From contig NZ_NFVA01000040.1 in assembly GCF_002264395.1 (NCBI RefSeq), positions 1-61,656 of the forward strand: a stretch of DNA of 61,656 nucleotides. Direction: 5' to 3'. Positions 17,638 through 27,768 of this stretch are shown here, in pieces. The notes below the pieces were generated by a model. It saw only the letters and a program-made list of their open reading frames with translations. It was not told where the DNA came from and searched no databases. The position numbers and the translations under genes are program-made. This stretch comes from Paenibacillus sp. VTT E-133291. GTDB lineage: Bacteria > Bacillota > Bacilli > Paenibacillales > Paenibacillaceae. Every line of letters starts with the position of its first letter. The stretch's first letter is position 1.

Positions 17638-17677
17638 GAAAAAGGGTGCGTCCAACTGGCGACACCCTTTTATTATT
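17638..17677 (+). terminator. Terminator after sspF
   Basis: AAAGGGTG and CACCCTTT form an 8-bp stem over a 14-base loop, followed by T-rich sequence. Confidence 0.8.
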
Positions 17678-17750
17678 GGACTTCATTAGAAGTTTTTCAT
17701 ATAATATGTTAAGTTGTTTTTACGGGAAAAGCTGAAGGTGGGTGAACGCC

Positions 17751-18605
17751 TTGAAAATGTATGAGAAGGCACCAGCTAAAATCAATTTGATGCTGGATGT
17801 GCTGCACAAGCGTGCTGACGGTTTTCATGAGGTGGAGATGATTATGACCATGGTAGATCTAGCAGACCGTTTAGAGCTGTCTGAGCTGCCAAGGGATACT
17901 ATTATAATATCAAGTCAAGCGGGTTATATTCCTCTAGATGAGAAGAACCTGGCCTTTCAAGCGGCTAGGCTTATTAAAGAGCGTTATAACGTGAAGAGTG
18001 GTGTACATATCCATCTGGATAAAAGAATACCGGTTGCAGCTGGCCTGGCTGGCGGCAGCAGCGATGCAGCGGCTACGTTACGTGGCCTGAACCGACTGTG
18101 GCGCCTAGGAATACCTGCGCAGGAGCTGCAGGAGCTTGGCGCTGAGCTTGGCTCAGATGTGCCTTTCTGTGTTACAGGTGGTACTGCCTTGGCAACAGGT
18201 CGTGGCGAGAAGCTGACGCCGATTAAGAACCCTCCGCAATGCTGGGTAGTTTTGGCTAAGCCACCTATCAATGTATCGACAGCGGAAATATACGGACGTG
18301 TTCGGAGCAATAATATAGCTGTGCATCCTTCGGCTAGAAGGATGCAGGATGCGATCGAAGCTGGAGATTTTGGGGGCGTATGTAATCATTTAGGCAATGT
18401 GCTTGAGGATGTTACCCTAAAGCTTCATCCAGAGGTCCAGCAGCTCAAAGAGGCGATGGTTAAGCTCGGAGCAGACGGAGTGTTAATGTCCGGCAGCGGA
18501 CCTACTGTATTCGGTTTAGTGTCCAAGCAGTCTAAAGTAGCAAGAATTTATAATGGACTGCGTGGGTTCTGCAAGGAAGTCTATGCAGTGAGATCACTCA
18601 ATTAG
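17751..18605 (+). CDS. ispE: 4-(cytidine 5'-diphospho)-2-C-methyl-D-erythritol kinase
   Basis: A 284-residue GHMP-family kinase of the non-mevalonate isoprenoid pathway; it phosphorylates CDP-methylerythritol. Motifs: [17 protein letters not shown] at the start, the ATP-binding loop [20 protein letters not shown] near 92 and [10 protein letters not shown] near 248. The frame is open from a GTG at 17742, which overlaps the RBS GAAGGTGG; the TTG at 17751 has correct spacing. The ispE-purR-spoVG order is that of B. subtilis, except that yabJ/ridA is missing. Confidence 0.94.
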   Translation: MKMYEKAPAKINLMLDVLHKRADGFHEVEMIMTMVDLADRLELSELPRDTIIISSQAGYIPLDEKNLAFQAARLIKERYNVKSGVHIHLDKRIPVAAGLAGGSSDAAATLRGLNRLWRLGIPAQELQELGAELGSDVPFCVTGGTALATGRGEKLTPIKNPPQCWVVLAKPPINVSTAEIYGRVRSNNIAVHPSARRMQDAIEAGDFGGVCNHLGNVLEDVTLKLHPEVQQLKEAMVKLGADGVLMSGSGPTVFGLVSKQSKVARIYNGLRGFCKEVYAVRSLN

Positions 18606-18681
18606 TATGCTTCTCTTGTGTAAACCCGTACAAAAGTGATATATTTTTCATAAAATATTCGGTTTTGGCGAGGAGCATTCC

Positions 18682-19509
18682 GTGAAGAAATTAAAAAGAA
18701 GCCAACGTTTGGTAGACATGACTCAGTTTTTACTTGAGCGGCCACATGACCTACTGCCGCTGTCTATATTTGCCGATCGGTATGGAGCGGCTAAGTCCTC
18801 CATCAGTGAAGATTTGGCGATCATAAAAGAAGTATTTGAAGGTGAGGGCATTGGTGAGCTTCAGACCTTGGCCGGTGCAGCAGGTGGAGTACGTTATATT
18901 CCTGTGATGCCTAAAGAAATGGCGCTCTCTTTTGTTAAACGTTTATGTGTGCAGTTGGAACAGACAGATCGGATACTGCCTGGTGGTTACTTGTATATGT
19001 CGGACCTGCTTGGACTGCCATCTTTGATGGAGCAAGCGGGGAAGATCATCGCAACGGCCTTTTATGGATCGGAAATCGATGTGGTGATGACAGTAGAAAC
19101 TAAAGGGATTCCGCTAGCCTATGCAACGGCAGCGCAGCTCGGCTTGCCAGTAGTGCTGGTACGACGTGACCATCAGGTTACAGAAGGTTCAGCAGTAAGC
19201 ATTAATTATGTATCTGGATCACATAAGAGCATACACACCATGTCTCTTTCTAGACGAGCACTCAAGGAGAAATCGCGGGTACTCATTGTAGATGACTTCA
19301 TGAAGGCAGGCGGAACCGTTCGAGGGATGGTTGATTTACTCGGTGAGTTCAATGCCGAAGTTGCTGGAGTGGGTGTATTGGTCGAATCAGGCGCAGTAGA
19401 GACGGAAGAGCGTCTGTTGCATGACTATGTTTCTTTAGTGAAGCTCAGCGAGGTAGACTCGAAAGAGCGGCGGATTTCCGCGCATCCGGGCAACTACTTT
19501 TCCTCTTGA
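18682..19509 (+). CDS. purR: Purine operon repressor PurR
   Basis: A 275-residue regulator with an N-terminal winged helix (about residues 1-75, starting KKLKRSQRLVDMTQFLLERP) and a phosphoribosyltransferase-like domain with the PRPP loop VLIVDDFMKAGGT near 202. In B. subtilis PurR represses purine synthesis genes and PRPP relieves it. The start is GTG with GCGAGGAG upstream. It lies two genes before prs, which makes PRPP, its effector. Confidence 0.94.
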   Translation: MKKLKRSQRLVDMTQFLLERPHDLLPLSIFADRYGAAKSSISEDLAIIKEVFEGEGIGELQTLAGAAGGVRYIPVMPKEMALSFVKRLCVQLEQTDRILPGGYLYMSDLLGLPSLMEQAGKIIATAFYGSEIDVVMTVETKGIPLAYATAAQLGLPVVLVRRDHQVTEGSAVSINYVSGSHKSIHTMSLSRRALKEKSRVLIVDDFMKAGGTVRGMVDLLGEFNAEVAGVGVLVESGAVETEERLLHDYVSLVKLSEVDSKERRISAHPGNYFSS

Positions 19510-19547
19510 TAGATTGGTATTTCTTTGTTTTCAAAAAGCGTGGAAAT

Positions 19548-19679
19548 TGTCGAAAACGTAAGAGATATTAAGAAAATGACCCGATGCGTGTCGAAAACAA
19601 CAAATCCTAAAAAATATATTTCTTTTTTAGGTATTTTATGGAATCAAAAAGAAGGAATTCGCTTTGCTGTGTGGAATTA
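19548..19679 (+). promoter_or_regulatory. spoVG control region: 0A-box-like sites and a sigma-H promoter
   Basis: TGTCGAA, the Spo0A box core, occurs at 19548-19554 and 19589-19595, 41 bases apart and in the same orientation. Further down GAAGGAATT (19651-19659) and GTGGAATTA (19671-19679) match the sigma-H elements RNAGGAWWW and RNNGAATWW at near-usual spacing. spoVG is the classic sigma-H gene of B. subtilis. A stem CCTAAAAAA/TTTTTTAGG (19606-19631) lies between and may end purR transcripts. Confidence 0.7.
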
Positions 19680-19695
19680 TACACCAAGTCTCTGA

Positions 19696-20010
<315 letters not shown>

Positions 20011-20189
20011 GCTACCTCGGAAGACGGCTACCTTTTGGGTGGCGTAGGATCCGCCGTTTTTGATAAGATCATACCGAATATACTTCATGACTTAAGCAGC
20101 TTGATCTTGCAAGAAAAGCTAGCGCTAGTGAAGGATTTGACGACATCTTCGAAAGGCAGCGATAAATGCTTTTCTAACATGGGGTTTAT

Positions 20190-20229
20190 AGAAAAGAGAA
20201 CCATGACTTCATGGTTCTCTTTTCTTTTT
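20190..20229 (+). terminator. Terminator after spoVG
   Basis: AGAAAAGAGAACCATGA and TCATGGTTCTCTTTTCT form a perfect 17-bp stem with a 2-base loop, followed by five T. The 20011-20189 stretch before it holds no gene that I can support. Confidence 0.9.
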
Positions 20230-20282
20230 GCCCGGAATGAGATATATTCAGTAGTGAGTTCAAGAGTAGGAGGTTGGCATTC

Positions 20283-21683
20283 TTGAAAAGAATGGCTGTA
20301 GTTCTTGCCGCAGGTCAAGGCAAGCGAATGAAATCTAAATTATATAAGGTGCTGCACCCCGTTTGCGGTAAGCCAATGGTAGGGCACGTGCTTGATACAG
20401 TAGAAGCGACCGGATGCCAGCGCACCGTTGTTGTTGTTGGGCATGGCGCAGAGAAGGTTAAGGCCTATGTAGGGCAAAGTGCGGAATACGTGCTGCAGGA
20501 AACTCAGCTCGGTACGGGTCACGCTGTCAAACAAGCTAAGGATTTGCTCGGTGGCGAAGAAGGAACGACGATTGTTGCTTATGGTGACACTCCGCTTATT
20601 ACATCGGAGACGCTGATAGGATTGATGGCTCTGCATGAGGAGCGTCAGGCGGCAGCGACTGTATTAACCGCAGTAATGGATGATCCATCTGGATTAGGAC
20701 GGATTATACGTAGTGAAGATGGCGGCTTAATGAAGATCGTAGAACAGAAAGATTGTAATGCCGAACAGGCAGCTATTCATGAAATCAACACAGGAATTTA
20801 TTGCTTTGATAACATCAAGTTATTTTCGGCTTTAGAGAAGGTTACTAACAGCAATAATCAACAGGAATATTATTTGACAGATGTTATCAGTATTCTGCGT
20901 GAGCAAGGTGATCTTGTTCTAGCATTCCAGACTGAGGATGCTAACGAGTCTATTGGTGTTAATGACCGTTTAGCTTTATCTGATGCGGAAGGTATTATGC
21001 GTCAACGTATCAACCGCAAACATATGCTGGGTGGCGTAACCATAATCGATCCTGCCTCCACATATATCGGAGCAGATGTAGTCATTGGGTCAGATACAAC
21101 GATCTATCCAGGAACCATCTTGAAGGGTAAAACTGTAATCGGTGAGAACTGTGTGATCGGACCGGCAAGTGAAATCGAAGATTGTCAGATCATGGATGAC
21201 GCGACGATTAAGCAGTCCGTATTGAATCAAGCACAAGTTGGCGCACGGACTACCGTTGGGCCTTTTGCCTATTTACGTCCAGGTTCTATACTTGGAGAAG
21301 AAGTGAAGGTTGGAGATTTCGTCGAGATCAAGAATGCTACGATTGGTGATGGTTCTAAGGTGTCACATCTTAGCTATATTGGCGACGCATCTGTGGGTAA
21401 GAATGTAAACGTCGGTTGCGGTGCGATTACTGTTAACTACGACGGGTATAATAAATTTACGACAACAATTGAAGACGATGCCTTTATCGGCAGTAACGTT
21501 AACCTTATTGCACCGGTTTCTGTGGGCAAGGGGGCTTTTGTTGTAGCTGGTTCGACAATTACGCGTTCCGTTTCAGAGAACGATCTGGCTGTTGCCAGAG
21601 TGCGGCAGGAGAATAAACCGGGATATGCAGAGAAGATCCGTTCCCGTGCAAAAGCGAAGAAAGACCACTCGAGTCCATCGTAA
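20283..21683 (+). CDS. glmU: Bifunctional UDP-GlcNAc pyrophosphorylase / GlcN-1-P acetyltransferase
   Basis: A 466-residue enzyme making UDP-GlcNAc for peptidoglycan. The N-terminal uridyltransferase has [20 protein letters not shown] and YGDTPLI near 100; the C-terminal left-handed beta-helix (about 250-445) shows hexapeptide repeats and the acetyltransferase stretch [20 protein letters not shown]. The RBS AGTAGGAGG touches a TTG at 20274, so the TTG at 20283 with 9 bases of spacing is more likely. glmU-prs is a conserved pair. Confidence 0.95.
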   Translation: MKRMAVVLAAGQGKRMKSKLYKVLHPVCGKPMVGHVLDTVEATGCQRTVVVVGHGAEKVKAYVGQSAEYVLQETQLGTGHAVKQAKDLLGGEEGTTIVAYGDTPLITSETLIGLMALHEERQAAATVLTAVMDDPSGLGRIIRSEDGGLMKIVEQKDCNAEQAAIHEINTGIYCFDNIKLFSALEKVTNSNNQQEYYLTDVISILREQGDLVLAFQTEDANESIGVNDRLALSDAEGIMRQRINRKHMLGGVTIIDPASTYIGADVVIGSDTTIYPGTILKGKTVIGENCVIGPASEIEDCQIMDDATIKQSVLNQAQVGARTTVGPFAYLRPGSILGEEVKVGDFVEIKNATIGDGSKVSHLSYIGDASVGKNVNVGCGAITVNYDGYNKFTTTIEDDAFIGSNVNLIAPVSVGKGAFVVAGSTITRSVSENDLAVARVRQENKPGYAEKIRSRAKAKKDHSSPS

Positions 21684-21770
21684 AGCGTTGCTAAGAAGCG
21701 CCGGACGGACTTATATTTCCGCGCCGGCGCCTTTGGAAAGCTAAATTCCGTCACGGAGGGTTTAAATTTT

Positions 21771-22724
21771 ATGACTTATTGTGATTCCAAATTAAAGATT
21801 TTCACCTGTAACTCCAACCCAAAGCTTGCTAGTCAAATCGCTGATTACATCGGAATTCCGATGGGTGAATCGCATACTACAAGTTTTAGCGATGGAGAAA
21901 TCCAGGTCAAGCTGTCAGAGAGCGTTCGGGGTTGTCATGTGTATATTGTTCAATCCACCTGCGGCCCGGTTAATGACAACCTAATGGAGCTTTTAGTTAT
22001 GGTGGATGCACTCAAACGCGCCTCAGCAAAAAGCATCAATGTGGTTATCCCTTACTATGGTTACGCTCGTCAAGATCGGAAAGCTCGTTCTCGTGACCCT
22101 ATTACGGCCAAGCTGGTAGCAAATTTGATTGAAAAAGCCGGCGCTCACCGTGTAATTACGATGGACCTCCATGCTATGCAGATTCAGGGATTCTTTGATA
22201 TTCCAGTGGATCACTTGCTGGGTGTTCCCATCCTGGCTCAGTATTTCCGTTCCAAACAAATCGAGAACCCAGTTGTCGTATCGCCAGATCACGGCGGTGT
22301 AGTACGTGCAAGAAAGCTTGCTGACTTCCTGAACGCTCCGCTTGCAATTATAGACAAGCGTCGTCCAGAGCCGAATGTCAGCGAAGTCATGAACATTATC
22401 GGTAATATTGAAGGTAAAACAGCCATTCTGATCGATGATATTATCGATACTGCCGGAACTATTGTACTTGGTGCTAATGCTTTGATGGAAGGCGGCGTGA
22501 AAGAAGTATACGCTTGCTGTACACACCCGGTATTGTCTGGTCCTGCACATGAACGTCTGGAGAATTCTCCAATTAAAGAGATTATCGTGACAGATACGAT
22601 TCCAATTCGCAGCGCGAACCCAACTTCTAAACTCAAAGTGTTGTCCGTGGCTCCACTTATGGGTGAGGCAATTATCCGCGTTCATGAAGAGTTGTCGATT
22701 AGTAAATTGTTTGAAATTGAATAA
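21771..22724 (+). CDS. prs: Ribose-phosphate pyrophosphokinase
   Basis: A 317-residue PRPP synthase, the same length as in B. subtilis. Motifs: [10 protein letters not shown] and [10 protein letters not shown] near the start, [20 protein letters not shown] near 98, the divalent-cation site [20 protein letters not shown] near 130 and the PRPP loop [13 protein letters not shown] near 220. It supplies PRPP for nucleotide, His, Trp and NAD synthesis. The general stress gene ctc that follows prs in B. subtilis is absent; a hairpin repeat lies there instead. Confidence 0.96.
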   Translation: MTYCDSKLKIFTCNSNPKLASQIADYIGIPMGESHTTSFSDGEIQVKLSESVRGCHVYIVQSTCGPVNDNLMELLVMVDALKRASAKSINVVIPYYGYARQDRKARSRDPITAKLVANLIEKAGAHRVITMDLHAMQIQGFFDIPVDHLLGVPILAQYFRSKQIENPVVVSPDHGGVVRARKLADFLNAPLAIIDKRRPEPNVSEVMNIIGNIEGKTAILIDDIIDTAGTIVLGANALMEGGVKEVYACCTHPVLSGPAHERLENSPIKEIIVTDTIPIRSANPTSKLKVLSVAPLMGEAIIRVHEELSISKLFEIE

Positions 22725-22740
22725 ATATAATCAATAAATA

Positions 22741-22840
22741 CAAGCATAAATGCTCTACCGTCCTTATAAGGTCGGTAAGCGTTTAAGCGAGAAATATAAG
22801 ACATATAGTATAATGTGAAGCTTATACTTTCTTATATTTG
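22741..22840 (-). repeat. Bipartite hairpin repeat, copy B (inverted)
   Basis: Read on the - strand this is the same ~100-bp element as at 5030-5128: AAATATAAGAAAGTATAAGC, then CTTATATTTCTCGCTTAA, the palindromic centre CCTTATAAGG, and an end TTTATGCTTG. The second-module arms TACCG and CGGTA pair fully here. Confidence 0.8.
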
Positions 22841-22842
22841 TA

Positions 22843-22881
22843 AAAAAGGGTTACACCTCCGTTCTCGGAGATGTAACCCTT
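22843..22881 (-). terminator. Terminator of the small - strand gene
   Basis: AAGGGTTACATCTCCG and CGGAGGTGTAACCCTT form a long stem with one G-U or mismatch and a 4-base loop. The T-run appears only on the - strand, so it serves the gene at 22912-23112. Confidence 0.75.
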
Positions 22882-22911
22882 ATCGGCGTGATGCAGGTAG
22901 AAGCGCTGGCT

Positions 22912-23112
22912 TCAATACCCGGCGCGGGAGACGAAGGTGAATATGCTGCGGTTATAGAGTGTCCCTTGCAGCTCCACGAATCCTTCGTCCACTGCTGTCA
23001 ATACACCAATGTCAATGTGCACGTCGCCTCTGTATATTTCCACAGGCACAGCATATTGGATATGGTACTGAAAATCGCGCTGATGTGTTAAGATTCCACC
23101 TTGATGTTGCAT
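22912..23112 (-). CDS. Small hypothetical protein
   Basis: A 66-residue protein rich in short beta-type segments (YAVPVEIYRGDVHIDIGVLT, then DEGFVELQGTLYNRSIFTFV). It has no signal peptide, membrane span or Cys pair. It reads like a small beta-barrel or spore-associated protein, but I do not recognise the family. Support for a real gene: AGGTGAT 7 bases before the ATG, and a - strand terminator 30 bases beyond the stop. It is inserted against the direction of prs and pth. Confidence 0.6.
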   Translation of the reverse strand: MQHQGGILTHQRDFQYHIQYAVPVEIYRGDVHIDIGVLTAVDEGFVELQGTLYNRSIFTFVSRAGY

Positions 23113-23237
23113 AGGTTATCACCTGTCTTCGGAGTATAATTTCGCTCTGGTTGCTTAAGAGTATGCAGATAAGATCTATTGTACCAAAAACGGACTTCTC
23201 TTGCCGGAGAGCCCGCATGGAAAGGAAAGGTTCGATA

Positions 23238-23798
23238 ATGAAATGGATTGTCGGATTGGGAAATCCGGGAACACAATACGCGAAAACCAGGCATAATGTT
23301 GGTTTTATGGCATTGGATGAGCTTGCGGCTCAGAACGGGATTTCTTTCAACCAAAGCAAATGTAAATCTGTGATCGGTGAAGGCGTTATCGGGGGAGTCA
23401 AAACCGTATTGATTAAACCGATGACCTTTATGAATTTGTCCGGTGAGGCTGTTCGAGCTTATATGGATTATTACAAAGTTAAACTAGAAGATATGATCGT
23501 CGTCTACGATGATCTGGATACCGAAATTGGGAAAATTCGCTTGCGTTATCAAGGTAGTGCTGGTGGACATAACGGAATTAAATCGATCATTCAGCATGTA
23601 GGTACACAAAGCTTTAATCGGGTACGAATGGGTATTTCTCGTCCTGAACCGGGTTTTGCAATAGTGGATTATGTTCTCTCTTCTTTTCCTAAAAAAGAAG
23701 GGGATCCTCTGAAGCAGATGATCCTTAATACTTGTGATGCACTGGAGTTTAGCTTAAAGAATTCATTCGAACAGACGATGGCAAAATTCAATGGTTGA
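23238..23798 (+). CDS. pth: Peptidyl-tRNA hydrolase
   Basis: A 186-residue Pth that releases tRNA from stalled peptidyl-tRNA. Motifs: GLGNPGTQYAKTRHNVGF (Asn10 and catalytic His20), KPMTFMNLSGEAV near 65, DDLD near 93 and GSAGGHNGIKSI near 108. The frame is open from 23151, but GGAAAGG stands before the ATG at 23238 and MKWIVGLGNPG is the family start. In B. subtilis the orthologue is spoVC. fin follows. Confidence 0.95.
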   Translation: MKWIVGLGNPGTQYAKTRHNVGFMALDELAAQNGISFNQSKCKSVIGEGVIGGVKTVLIKPMTFMNLSGEAVRAYMDYYKVKLEDMIVVYDDLDTEIGKIRLRYQGSAGGHNGIKSIIQHVGTQSFNRVRMGISRPEPGFAIVDYVLSSFPKKEGDPLKQMILNTCDALEFSLKNSFEQTMAKFNG

Positions 23799-23881
23799 TC
23801 TGTAAACTCTGTTGTTATGAGGCTAAAGATGAAGCTCCCCGGACATACTGAAGGTATATAGTACCTTCAGGAGGCATATAG

Positions 23882-24112
23882 ATGGCAATAAACTATGTAT
23901 GTAGGCACTGCAAGACATCTCTAGGCAGCATTAATAGAAGTGATGTTACAGAAATGCAGTTGGGCCTTCATTCCTTGACCCCTGCGGAGCGCAGAGATAT
24001 AATAGCGTATAATTCAGAAGGTGAGATCACGATAAAGGTGACTTGCGACTATTGCAAGGAGGCTTTAGAGCATAATCCGGAGCTTAGCCTGCTGACGAGT
24101 CCGCTTCAGTAG
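23882..24112 (+). CDS. fin: Anti-sigma-F factor Fin (YabK)
   Basis: A 76-residue zinc-binding protein with C7-x2-C10 and C55-x2-C58 and the family core LGLHSLTPAERRDII. In B. subtilis Fin is made in the forespore under sigma-F, binds sigma-F and aids the switch to sigma-G. AGGAGG precedes the ATG. The pth-fin-mfd order is conserved. Together with Gin at the left end, the window holds both zinc-type anti-sigma factors of the forespore. Confidence 0.93.
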   Translation: MAINYVCRHCKTSLGSINRSDVTEMQLGLHSLTPAERRDIIAYNSEGEITIKVTCDYCKEALEHNPELSLLTSPLQ

Positions 24113-24142
24113 GTGATAGCGCCTGTCTCTATCGTCATCCGC

Positions 24143-24174
24143 AAGCCTTGGCGTTACAGCTGAGGCTTCTTTTC
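24143..24174 (+). terminator. Terminator after fin
   Basis: AAGCCTTGGC and GCTGAGGCTT form a 10-bp stem with two G-U pairs and a 6-base loop, followed by TTCTTTTC. Confidence 0.65.
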
Positions 24175-24243
24175 GATTCCAATCATAATAGGTGACGGTC
24201 GCTTTGACTTCCGTTAGCCTGTTTAGTAAGAGAGGTGCGCCTG

Positions 24244-27200
24244 TTGTTACAAGGTATTATAGAAGCTTTTTCCAAGGATCCCGATTTCCAGTCTATCACC
24301 CAGGGTGTAGCTGCAGGTATGAAAGAGCAGCTCATATCGGGGCTTACAGGTTCAGCTAGACAGATCATGCTTGCAGCACTGCATGAAGAGACAGCTCGTC
24401 CCTTGCTTGTGGTGACTCATAATATGTTTTCGGCTCAGAAAATGGCCGATGATTTACAGGAAGCGCTTTCCCCGGAACGAGTTCTGCTCTATCCTGCTAA
24501 TGAACTTGTGGCTGCGGAAGCTGCTGTCTCAAGTCCAGAGACATTAGCCCAGCGTATTGATGTACTGACCAAATGTGCTCAGGGCTTTCGAGGTATTGTT
24601 GTAGTTCCCTACTCGGGAGTGCGCAGACTGCTCCCTGCACCAGAGGTTATGGCAGAGGCGCAGGTTACGGTTTCTCAGGATGGAACGCTTGCTCTGGACG
24701 AATTCTTGATGTCCATGATCGAAATGGGTTATGAAAGAGTAGAGCGGGTTGAGAATCGCGGTGAACTGAGCGTTAGAGGTGGAATTATTGATTTTTATCC
24801 AATGACTTCTCCTTTGGCATATCGTGTTGAGTTGTTTGATGATGAGGTTGATTCCATCAGAACTTTTGATCCAGTGGATCAGCGTTCTATTGATAAAGTA
24901 CGAAGTGTGAAGATTACACCGGCTAAAGAGATCATTGCGAGCAGGTTTCGCCAGGAATCCGCTTCTGCTGAAGCATCTGTTATGCTGGAACGACAGCTTG
25001 AGAAAATGGCGGATCGGCAGGCTAAGTTGCGTCTAAAAGAAGAAATTGGACGCGAGCTAGAAATGCTGCGCGAAGGAACCTATTTTCCTGAAATCTATAA
25101 ATATATCAGTCTTTTATACCCTGAACGCTCTCATTTATTTGATTACATGGCCCAGGATACGATCCTTATTCTCGATGAGCCGACAAGACTGCTTGAAACG
25201 GCAAAACAGCTCGAAAGAGATGAATCGGAGTGGAACCTCCATCTGATGCAAAACGGCAAAACATTGCCGGATCTGGATCTCTCTGTCGAGACAGATGTTG
25301 TGATGTACAAACGTCCGTTCCAAAGCCTGTTTATGTCGATCTTTTTGCGCCAGGTGCCACACATTCAACCACAGAATATTCTTGGGTTTATTAGTCGTGG
25401 GATGCAGGATTTCCATGGTCAGATGAATGTGCTTAAATCGGAAATGGAGCGTTGGCAGAAGTCTGGTGTAAAGGTAATGATGCTTGCGAGCAGTGAAGAA
25501 CGGATTGAACGTGTACGCAGAGTCCTTTATGACTATGGTATTGATGAGCCAACGATCGTACAAGGAAACCTGGGTTCAGGCTTTGAGCTGCCTTCTATTC
25601 ATCTAGCCGTTATCACTGAAGGAGAGATGTTCTCTCAGAAGCAGCGGAAGGCACGGAAGATCTCTAAAGGGATAGATAATGCTGAACGGATCAAGAGTTA
25701 TACTGAGCTGAAAATTGGTGATTATGTTGTTCACCAGAACCATGGTATCGGTAAGTATATGGGGATCGGTACGCTGGAGGTCAGCGGTATTCATCGCGAC
25801 TACATGCATATTTTATATGCGGGTGGCGATAAGCTCTCGGTTCCGATTGAGCAAATTGACTTGATTCAGAAATATGTCGGTTCAGAAGATAAAGAGCCGA
25901 AAGTATATAAATTAGGCGGTAATGAATGGACACGGGTAACGAATAAGGTTCGTTCTTCCGTTCAGGATATTGCTGATGATCTAATTAAACTGTATGCCGA
26001 ACGCCAAAGTGCAGCAGGGTATGGTTTTGAGAAGGATACACAGGAACAGCGTGAATTTGAAGAGATGTTCCCTTATGAGGAGACTCGGGATCAGCTTCGA
26101 GCGATTGAAGAGATTAAGAAGGATATGGAACAGAACCGTCCAATGGACCGACTCCTTTGTGGAGACGTTGGTTATGGGAAGACGGAGGTAGCTATACGAG
26201 CAGCCTTTAAATCAGCGATTGAAGGTAAACAGGTGGCTGTGCTGGTACCGACAACGATCTTGGCTCAGCAGCATTATGAGACCTTCCGGGAACGCTTCGC
26301 TAATCATCCTCTTAATATTCAAGTCTTAAGTCGTTTCCGCAGCCGTAAGGAGCAGAATGAGACGATTAAAGGCGTTCGGGCAGGAACGGTCGATGTGGTT
26401 ATTGGAACCCACCGTTTGTTGTCTCAGGATCTTGTATTTAAGGATCTCGGTTTATTGATTGTGGATGAGGAACAACGATTTGGCGTGACTCATAAAGAGA
26501 AATTGAAAAAGTTAAAAACGAATGTAGATGTTCTCACCCTGACAGCAACGCCAATTCCTCGTACACTGCATATGTCGATGCTGGGAGTGCGTGATCTGTC
26601 TGTCATTGAGACACCGCCGGAGAACCGTTTTCCCGTGCAGACTTATGTTGTTGAGCATAGTCAGACACTTACTCGGGAAGCTGTAGAGCGCGAATTAGCC
26701 CGTGGGGGGCAAGTCTACTATCTGTATAATCGTGTGCAGGGCATTCAAGAAATGGCCGCTCAAATTTCCATGCTTGTTCCTGAGGCTAGAGTAGGTATCG
26801 GACATGGCCAAATGTCGGAAGCTGAGCTGGAGAAGACGATCCTTGATTTTCTTGATGGAGAATACGATGTACTGGTCAGCACAAGCATTATTGAGACGGG
26901 GGTAGATATTCCTAACGTAAATACACTTATTGTGCATGATGCGGATAAGATGGGCTTATCTCAGCTCTATCAATTACGTGGACGTGTAGGCCGGTCCAAC
27001 CGGATTGCGTACGCCTATTTTACCTATCAGCGGGACAAGGTTCTGACTGAAGTGGCAGAGAAGCGGCTGCAGTCTATTAAGGAATTTACGGAACTCGGTT
27101 CGGGTTTCAAAATAGCGATGCGGGATTTGTCTATTCGTGGTGCCGGTAACTTACTTGGTGCAGAACAGCATGGTTTTATTGCATCGGTAGGATTTGATTT

Positions 27201-27768
27201 ATACTCACAAATGCTGGCGGAGGAGATCCGCAAGCGTAAGGTTACTGTGCTTGGAGAGGAAGATACCTCGCTCAAAGAAGGCAATACAGTCATTGATTTG
27301 TCGATTGACGCGTATCTGCCGTCCGAGTATATTTACGACAGTATCCAGAAAATTGAAATTTATAAAAAAGTTGCGGCAGTTACCTCTTTCGATGATGCTT
27401 CTGAGCTTGAGGATGAGCTCTTGGATCGGTTCGGAGAATTGCCTGAAGCAGTCGTTAATCTATTAACCGTGGCTCGTCTGAAAGTATATGGAAAAATGTA
27501 TGGCATTGATTCTATGATCAGACGTGGTGATGATGTTACCCTGAATTTCTATGAGGGGAGTCTGGGCGCTCTGGATACGGCGAAACTCGCCAAAGTTGGA
27601 AATAGCTTCGAAAGACGTGTACAATTCGATAGAGATGCTAAAGCCAGTATCCGAGTGAAATCGAAAGACTTAAGTGATAAACAACTGCTTGACTTGCTTG
27701 AACAGTTTCTTAAGGAAGCTAAACAGTCTTTTAAATCGAAGGGAGAACTACACAATGTCGTTAAATAA
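24244..27768 (+). CDS. mfd: Transcription-repair coupling factor
   Basis: A protein of about 1174 residues, full length for Mfd. It removes stalled RNA polymerase and recruits UvrA. Domains in order: UvrB-like N-terminal region, RNA-polymerase-interacting domain (DYVVHQNHGIGKYMGIG near 495), the SF2 translocase with GDVGYGKTEVA near 640 (Walker A) and DEEQRFG near 740 (Walker B), and the C-terminal domain. GAGAGG overlaps a GTG at 24235; I prefer the TTG at 24244 (8-base spacing), but either is possible. Its end overlaps the next gene by 14 bases. Confidence 0.96.
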   Translation: MLQGIIEAFSKDPDFQSITQGVAAGMKEQLISGLTGSARQIMLAALHEETARPLLVVTHNMFSAQKMADDLQEALSPERVLLYPANELVAAEAAVSSPETLAQRIDVLTKCAQGFRGIVVVPYSGVRRLLPAPEVMAEAQVTVSQDGTLALDEFLMSMIEMGYERVERVENRGELSVRGGIIDFYPMTSPLAYRVELFDDEVDSIRTFDPVDQRSIDKVRSVKITPAKEIIASRFRQESASAEASVMLERQLEKMADRQAKLRLKEEIGRELEMLREGTYFPEIYKYISLLYPERSHLFDYMAQDTILILDEPTRLLETAKQLERDESEWNLHLMQNGKTLPDLDLSVETDVVMYKRPFQSLFMSIFLRQVPHIQPQNILGFISRGMQDFHGQMNVLKSEMERWQKSGVKVMMLASSEERIERVRRVLYDYGIDEPTIVQGNLGSGFELPSIHLAVITEGEMFSQKQRKARKISKGIDNAERIKSYTELKIGDYVVHQNHGIGKYMGIGTLEVSGIHRDYMHILYAGGDKLSVPIEQIDLIQKYVGSEDKEPKVYKLGGNEWTRVTNKVRSSVQDIADDLIKLYAERQSAAGYGFEKDTQEQREFEEMFPYEETRDQLRAIEEIKKDMEQNRPMDRLLCGDVGYGKTEVAIRAAFKSAIEGKQVAVLVPTTILAQQHYETFRERFANHPLNIQVLSRFRSRKEQNETIKGVRAGTVDVVIGTHRLLSQDLVFKDLGLLIVDEEQRFGVTHKEKLKKLKTNVDVLTLTATPIPRTLHMSMLGVRDLSVIETPPENRFPVQTYVVEHSQTLTREAVERELARGGQVYYLYNRVQGIQEMAAQISMLVPEARVGIGHGQMSEAELEKTILDFLDGEYDVLVSTSIIETGVDIPNVNTLIVHDADKMGLSQLYQLRGRVGRSNRIAYAYFTYQRDKVLTEVAEKRLQSIKEFTELGSGFKIAMRDLSIRGAGNLLGAEQHGFIASVGFDLYSQMLAEEIRKRKVTVLGEEDTSLKEGNTVIDLSIDAYLPSEYIYDSIQKIEIYKKVAAVTSFDDASELEDELLDRFGELPEAVVNLLTVARLKVYGKMYGIDSMIRRGDDVTLNFYEGSLGALDTAKLAKVGNSFERRVQFDRDAKASIRVKSKDLSDKQLLDLLEQFLKEAKQSFKSKGELHNVVK

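Noticed and set aside
21685..21740. Fourth copy of the 100-bp hairpin repeat, or a glmU terminator
   Set aside because: CTTATATTTC occurs next to GCGCCGG/CCGGCGC, but the other modules of the repeat are absent, and the stem has a long loop and a weak T-run.
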